From Methanobacteriota archaeon (GTDB lineage: Archaea > Halobacteriota > Methanosarcinia > Methanosarcinales > Methanosarcinaceae), in NCBI GenBank assembly GCA_030837265.1, contig JAUPKV010000372.1:1-17329 (forward strand): a DNA stretch of 17,329 nt, read 5' to 3'. How positions within the stretch are numbered: the first letter of the stretch is position 1; each line of letters starts with the position of its first letter. Both the position numbers and the translations under genes were made by a program. This document shows positions 14,886-17,329 of this stretch, in pieces. The notes under the pieces are model-generated. The model saw only the letters and a program-made list of their open reading frames with translations, had not been told where the DNA came from and did no database searches.

Positions 14886-15197
14886 ATGATCGGTTATATT
14901 GCAGGCGCACTTACAACCATTGCTTTTGCCCCCCAGCTCTTAAAAGCCCTAACTACTAAATCTACAAAAGACGTATCTCTTATGATGCTGCTTTGTTCGA
15001 CTTCAGGCATGGTCCTCTGGCTCTTCCATGGAATTTTAATCAAGGATCCTGCACTGGTAGCTGCAAATAGCATTTCCATAGTACTTGCTGCGTCCCTTCT
15101 TGGTCTAAAAATCAAGAATGATTATAGGAGTTCTATTTTTGAGATCAGCAAAAGAAGCCGAAAATCCAAAAACAGGTTTCTTCCTTCCCGAAAGTAA
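14886..15197 (+). CDS. SemiSWEET-type PQ-loop small transporter
   Basis: The protein has 103 residues with three predicted membrane helices (about 2-19, 31-50, 56-75), the single triple-helix bundle of SemiSWEETs, which work as dimers to move sugars or other small solutes down a gradient. The PQ motif is in FAPQLLKALTTKSTKDVSL (about 14-32), followed by LWLFHGI and the Asn-containing helix ANSISIVLAASLLGLK. The tail (about 77-103) is strongly basic and longer than usual. The ATG has a modest RBS 11 nt upstream. Substrate unknown. Confidence 0.9.
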   Translation: MIGYIAGALTTIAFAPQLLKALTTKSTKDVSLMMLLCSTSGMVLWLFHGILIKDPALVAANSISIVLAASLLGLKIKNDYRSSIFEISKRSRKSKNRFLPSRK

Positions 15198-15213
15198 TTT
15201 CTTAGTAAGCAAC

Positions 15214-15222
15214 TATATATTT
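15214..15222 (+). promoter_or_regulatory. TATA box of the small membrane protein gene
   Basis: TATATATTT lies about 85 bp before the ATG at 15303, so a start site near 15243 and a leader of about 60 nt are expected. GGGGGG (15289-15294) is the likely RBS, 8 nt before the ATG. Confidence 0.5.
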
Positions 15223-15302
15223 AAGAATAATTAAATTATATTAATTTTATAAATTTGAATTTCTGAAGAAATTCTATTTGCTTAAAATGGGGGGTTAGAT
15301 GA

Positions 15303-15659
15303 ATGACTAGAGCAATAGCTGGCGCATTAATAGGTATGATCTGTACTTTAATCTTTTACTTCATTCCCGGGGTGAATGTACTAGCTCCGCTATTGGGTGG
15401 TCTTTTAGCTGGTTATTATGCAGACGGAGGTTTTCGGGGAGGCCTCCTAACCGGAATCCTAATGACAATATTCATGATTATTCCGGGAATCCTTCTTGGA
15501 GGAATACTTGGATCAATACTTAGAAGCGCTCCCGTCCTTGGTGGGTTCATAGTCGCATCCACGTTTGTATTAACACTGGTAATTGTGGCTCACTCAGCTG
15601 TGATAGGTATCATCGGTTCGGTGCTTGGAGCTATTCTGGAAGAAAAAAGAGTAATCTAA
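15303..15659 (+). CDS. Small Gly-rich four-helix membrane protein (DUF5518-like)
   Basis: The protein has 118 residues, almost all hydrophobic, with about four predicted helices (3-23, 25-43, 47-72, 78-112). Gly-rich helices (LLGGLLAGYYADGGFRGGLLTG, split by the ADGG turn) and repeated GIxLGGILGS / GIIGSVLGA motifs suggest tight packing. It resembles the DUF5518 family of short archaeal membrane proteins; function unknown. An overlapping ATG 4 nt upstream (15299) opens only a three-codon frame and is not the start. It may be co-oriented with, but not in an operon with, the SemiSWEET gene 105 bp upstream, since it has its own TATA box. Confidence 0.8.
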   Translation: MTRAIAGALIGMICTLIFYFIPGVNVLAPLLGGLLAGYYADGGFRGGLLTGILMTIFMIIPGILLGGILGSILRSAPVLGGFIVASTFVLTLVIVAHSAVIGIIGSVLGAILEEKRVI

Positions 15660-15711
15660 AGTTTTTGAGCTAATTCCCTAACTTCCTTCACTAATGCAAA
15701 ATAATGGTAAC

Positions 15712-15726
15712 CCGCGGAAAACGCGG
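15712..15726. repeat. Short GC-rich hairpin
   Basis: CCGCG (15712-15716) and CGCGG (15722-15726) form a perfect 5-bp stem with a GAAAA loop, about 50 bp after the DUF5518-like stop. It may be part of a transcript end, but no T-run follows directly. It borders the repeat block to its right. Confidence 0.4.
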
Positions 15727-15742
15727 AAGAACCATACTTAGT

Positions 15743-15834
15743 AAATTAGTCCTCTTGAGGGAGCACCTTGTACCAAAAATTAGTCCTCTTGAGGAGCACA
15801 CCTTGTACCAAAAATTAGTCCTCTTGAGGGAGCA
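15743..15834. repeat. 34/35-bp tandem repeat, about 2.7 copies
   Basis: The unit starts AAATTAGTCCTCTTGAGG and continues with GAGCACCTTGTACCA. Copies begin at 15743, 15777 and 15812, with periods of 34 and 35; copy 2 has a small rearrangement in the middle and copy 3 breaks off at 15834. Each unit holds the palindrome CCTCTTGAGG. The end of copy 3, GGGAGCA (15828-15834), pairs with TGCTCCC (15856-15862) in the next element. It resembles dispersed intergenic repeats I recall from Methanosarcina genomes; this was not searched. Confidence 0.75.
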
Positions 15835-15855
15835 TAGCGACCGAAAAGGACCTCG

Positions 15856-15910
15856 TGCTCCCGAAGCGAAACTCGGGAAGCGAAACTCGGGCGCCGATAT
15901 GGAACTCGGG
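15856..15910. repeat. Inverted and direct repeat block directly after the surface-protein gene
   Basis: CCCGA (15860-15864) pairs with TCGGG (15873-15877). The unit GAAGCGAAACTCGG occurs twice in tandem (15863-15876, 15877-15890), and a shortened AACTCGGG closes the block (15903-15910). On the minus strand this lies 2 bp after the stop codon of the surface-protein gene, so it would be transcribed as a structured 3' end and may act as its terminator. Confidence 0.6.
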
Positions 15911-15912
15911 TT

Positions 15913-17329
15913 TTATATCTTTTTCTTAACTACCAGGTATCCCACAAAGATCAGGAACAGGGGCAGAACAATAGCCATTAATGTTTTGGAAGCTGCCTTT
16001 GCTTGCTCTGCTCTACTAATGTTTTCACTCCCGTTTAAAGCTTTTTCTGCATTTTGCAGGCCTCCCAGCAAAGTGTCCTGCAGTTTTGCTTCTGTCTGGT
16101 TTCCATTTTTGTGTGCTGCTCCGGTTACGGTTATCGCAAAGAAAGAATAGCTAGGAACGCTTGCAGTAAAATATGAATAATTATTGTCTTCACCGACTTT
16201 TTTAGTGTAAAGCTGCTCCCAACTTTTATTATACAACTGGAGGGCTACATTTGATTCATTGACACTGTTATTGTTAATCCATGATTTTTCAACTCTGAAC
16301 CCTATCAAACCATTTGAAACGGATGAGGAAAGTCCTCCTCTTTTGTCTCCTAACCAGACATTAAAATATTTATATATTCCTCCGGTTGGACGTTCGGAGA
16401 CAAAGGTTGATTTGCCCTTCAGTTCTTCTACAGTTGTTGTAGTTTTCATAAATGTTCTTAATGCATCGTACTCAATATATTGGATGCATGTATTGTTTTG
16501 CAGGAAATCGAATCTTACGTGGTTACCACTCATGACATTTCGGGTTGCAAGCTCCTTTGAAGCTACGTTTTGAGCTGGCTCTTTTGAATAACTGCTTCCA
16601 ATACCGCTGCTTGAGCCAGAACTTGAACTAGAACTTGAGCTGGAACTTGAACTGGAACTACTTCCACTGCTGCTTCCTACTGTTGCGGATATTGTATTCT
16701 GGTTGTTCGTTTCATCACTTTCAGAAATAGCAGCATTCGGATCAACTTTTGCAGTTACCTGAATATCCCCTTCTGCTGTAGGAGTCCATGAATAACTACT
16801 TTGTGTGGTTTCACCTGCTGCAAGTGCGGCTACGGGAATAGAAAAGCTGCCAACAGTTTCGTTGTTTTCAGTAATCTTAAAAGTCAGACTACTGGCTTCC
16901 GAGGCTGCAGACCCGGCATTTCTGACTGTTGCTGTATAAGTTACAGTATCTCCAACCTGTGGAGAGTCTGAGCTTGATGAAATTGAATCTATTGTAAGAT
17001 CCGGAAGTGGGCCGCTTACAGTTACGGTTTTTGTTAATGCATTATTGTTTTCATTACTCTCAATTACAGTTTTTCCAGAATCAACAACTACTCTAGCCGT
17101 TATCTTCCCACTGGTAACTTGATCCGGAGTCAGGGAAAATGCGAGATTTGTGCTCGCTCCTGCTTCAAGAGGATCAATGTTAATATTCTGTCCGCTGTCC
17201 CCATTAATATAGTATGTTGCCAGAGCAGCTGTGGATGAAGCTGTACCCTGGTTTTTCACGTTAACAGCGAAATTTAAAGCTTGCCCTGCCTGAGGATTGG
17301 TTGTATCTGGAACGATACTTGCAATGGTC
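15913..17329 (-). CDS. Surface protein with CARDB repeats, Ser linker, PGF-pre-PGF domain and C-terminal anchor (3' part)
   Basis: The last 471 codons are present; the 5' part, with the expected signal peptide, lies beyond the right edge. In order: a CARDB-type beta-sandwich cut by the window edge (PDTTNPQAG, FAVNVKNQGTA, VIESNENNNA), a second CARDB domain (PDLTIDSISSSSDSPQVGD to SDETNNQNTISATV), a Ser/Gly linker of about 25 residues, a PGF-pre-PGF-like domain (NVMSGNHVRFDF, YIEYDALRTFMKTTTTVEEL, GIYKYFNVWLGD, VEKSWINNNSV, YFTASVPSYSFFAIT), a short helical stretch and a C-terminal membrane helix (LMAIVLPLFLIFVGYLVV) ending in KKKI. This is the layout of methanosarcinal cell-envelope proteins displayed outside the cell. 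A GTG at 17259 is an internal Val codon, not a start. CARDB domains suggest adhesion or binding; the ligand is unknown. Confidence 0.92.
   Translation of the reverse strand, partial: TIASIVPDTTNPQAGQALNFAVNVKNQGTASSTAALATYYINGDSGQNINIDPLEAGASTNLAFSLTPDQVTSGKITARVVVDSGKTVIESNENNNALTKTVTVSGPLPDLTIDSISSSSDSPQVGDTVTYTATVRNAGSAASEASSLTFKITENNETVGSFSIPVAALAAGETTQSSYSWTPTAEGDIQVTAKVDPNAAISESDETNNQNTISATVGSSSGSSSSSSSSSSSSSSSGSSSGIGSSYSKEPAQNVASKELATRNVMSGNHVRFDFLQNNTCIQYIEYDALRTFMKTTTTVEELKGKSTFVSERPTGGIYKYFNVWLGDKRGGLSSSVSNGLIGFRVEKSWINNNSVNESNVALQLYNKSWEQLYTKKVGEDNNYSYFTASVPSYSFFAITVTGAAHKNGNQTEAKLQDTLLGGLQNAEKALNGSENISRAEQAKAASKTLMAIVLPLFLIFVGYLVVKKKI
16605..16676 (-). repeat. Hexamer-like repeat encoding a poly-Ser linker
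   Basis: On the minus strand AGTTCC, AGTTCA and AGCTCA-type hexamers repeat in a row, encoding an almost pure Ser tract broken by single Gly residues between the second CARDB domain and the PGF-pre-PGF domain. The regular unit makes length change by slippage likely. Confidence 0.7.

Noticed and set aside
15704..16150. 148-codon plus-strand ORF over the repeat block and the end of the surface-protein gene
   Set aside because: Its first half is translated tandem repeat and its second half is antisense to the conserved PGF-pre-PGF/anchor region; no RBS and no family resemblance.
1..17329. Search for CRISPR arrays, tRNA or rRNA genes, transposases and integrases
   Set aside because: None seen. 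The repeats at 4381-4430 and 15743-15890 are tandem without unique spacers, so they are not CRISPR arrays.

Overview
The window is archaeal and most likely from a Methanosarcina species. The evidence is a group II chaperonin with a Gly-Gly-Met tail, an Orc1/Cdc6 initiator, TATA-box promoters in long AT-rich spacers, GGAGG-type ribosome binding sites, and a CARDB / PGF-pre-PGF type surface protein of the kind common in Methanosarcinaceae. The genus is inferred from gene content and recalled protein similarity; no search was run. No rRNA, tRNA, CRISPR array, transposase or integrase was seen.

Layout. 1-726 (-) is the N-terminal half of a phenylacetate-CoA ligase, running off the left edge. 1292-2944 (+) is a thermosome subunit with a clear TATA box, RBS and hairpin terminator. 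3176-4312 (-) is an Orc1/Cdc6-type initiator with an altered Walker B. It is followed by a 441-bp AT-rich divergent spacer with imperfect iteron-like repeats. 4754-7351 (+) is an 865-residue protein joining a CYTH domain, a degenerate exopolyphosphatase-type HD region and a CHAD domain. 7867-9999 (+) is a large-subunit (HPII/KatE-type) catalase with a repeated 14-bp motif upstream. 10239-11891 (+) is a phospholipase D-superfamily protein whose codon use looks foreign.

11979-14229 (-) is a sulfur-transfer cluster read in the order TusA-like, NifS/IscS-like, IscU-like. This is the most unusual part of the window. The NifS/IscS homologue keeps the sulfur-accepting Cys loop but has lost the PLP Schiff-base lysine (now Thr) and several other PLP ligands. 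The IscU is fused to a DUF59/MIP18 domain that lacks its usual Cys. Both upstream genes have an excellent Shine-Dalgarno sequence placed before a near-cognate codon (AUA, ACG) instead of AUG. Together this suggests a non-canonical relay in which sulfur reaches an Fe-S scaffold without PLP-dependent cysteine desulfuration, which would suit a sulfide-rich methanogen. That reading is inference.

The right part carries a HIT-family hydrolase (-), a divergently transcribed SemiSWEET-type transporter (+), a small Gly-rich four-helix membrane protein (+), a block of tandem and inverted repeats (about 15712-15910), and the 3' part of a large surface protein (-) with CARDB repeats, a Ser linker, a PGF-pre-PGF domain and a C-terminal membrane anchor.
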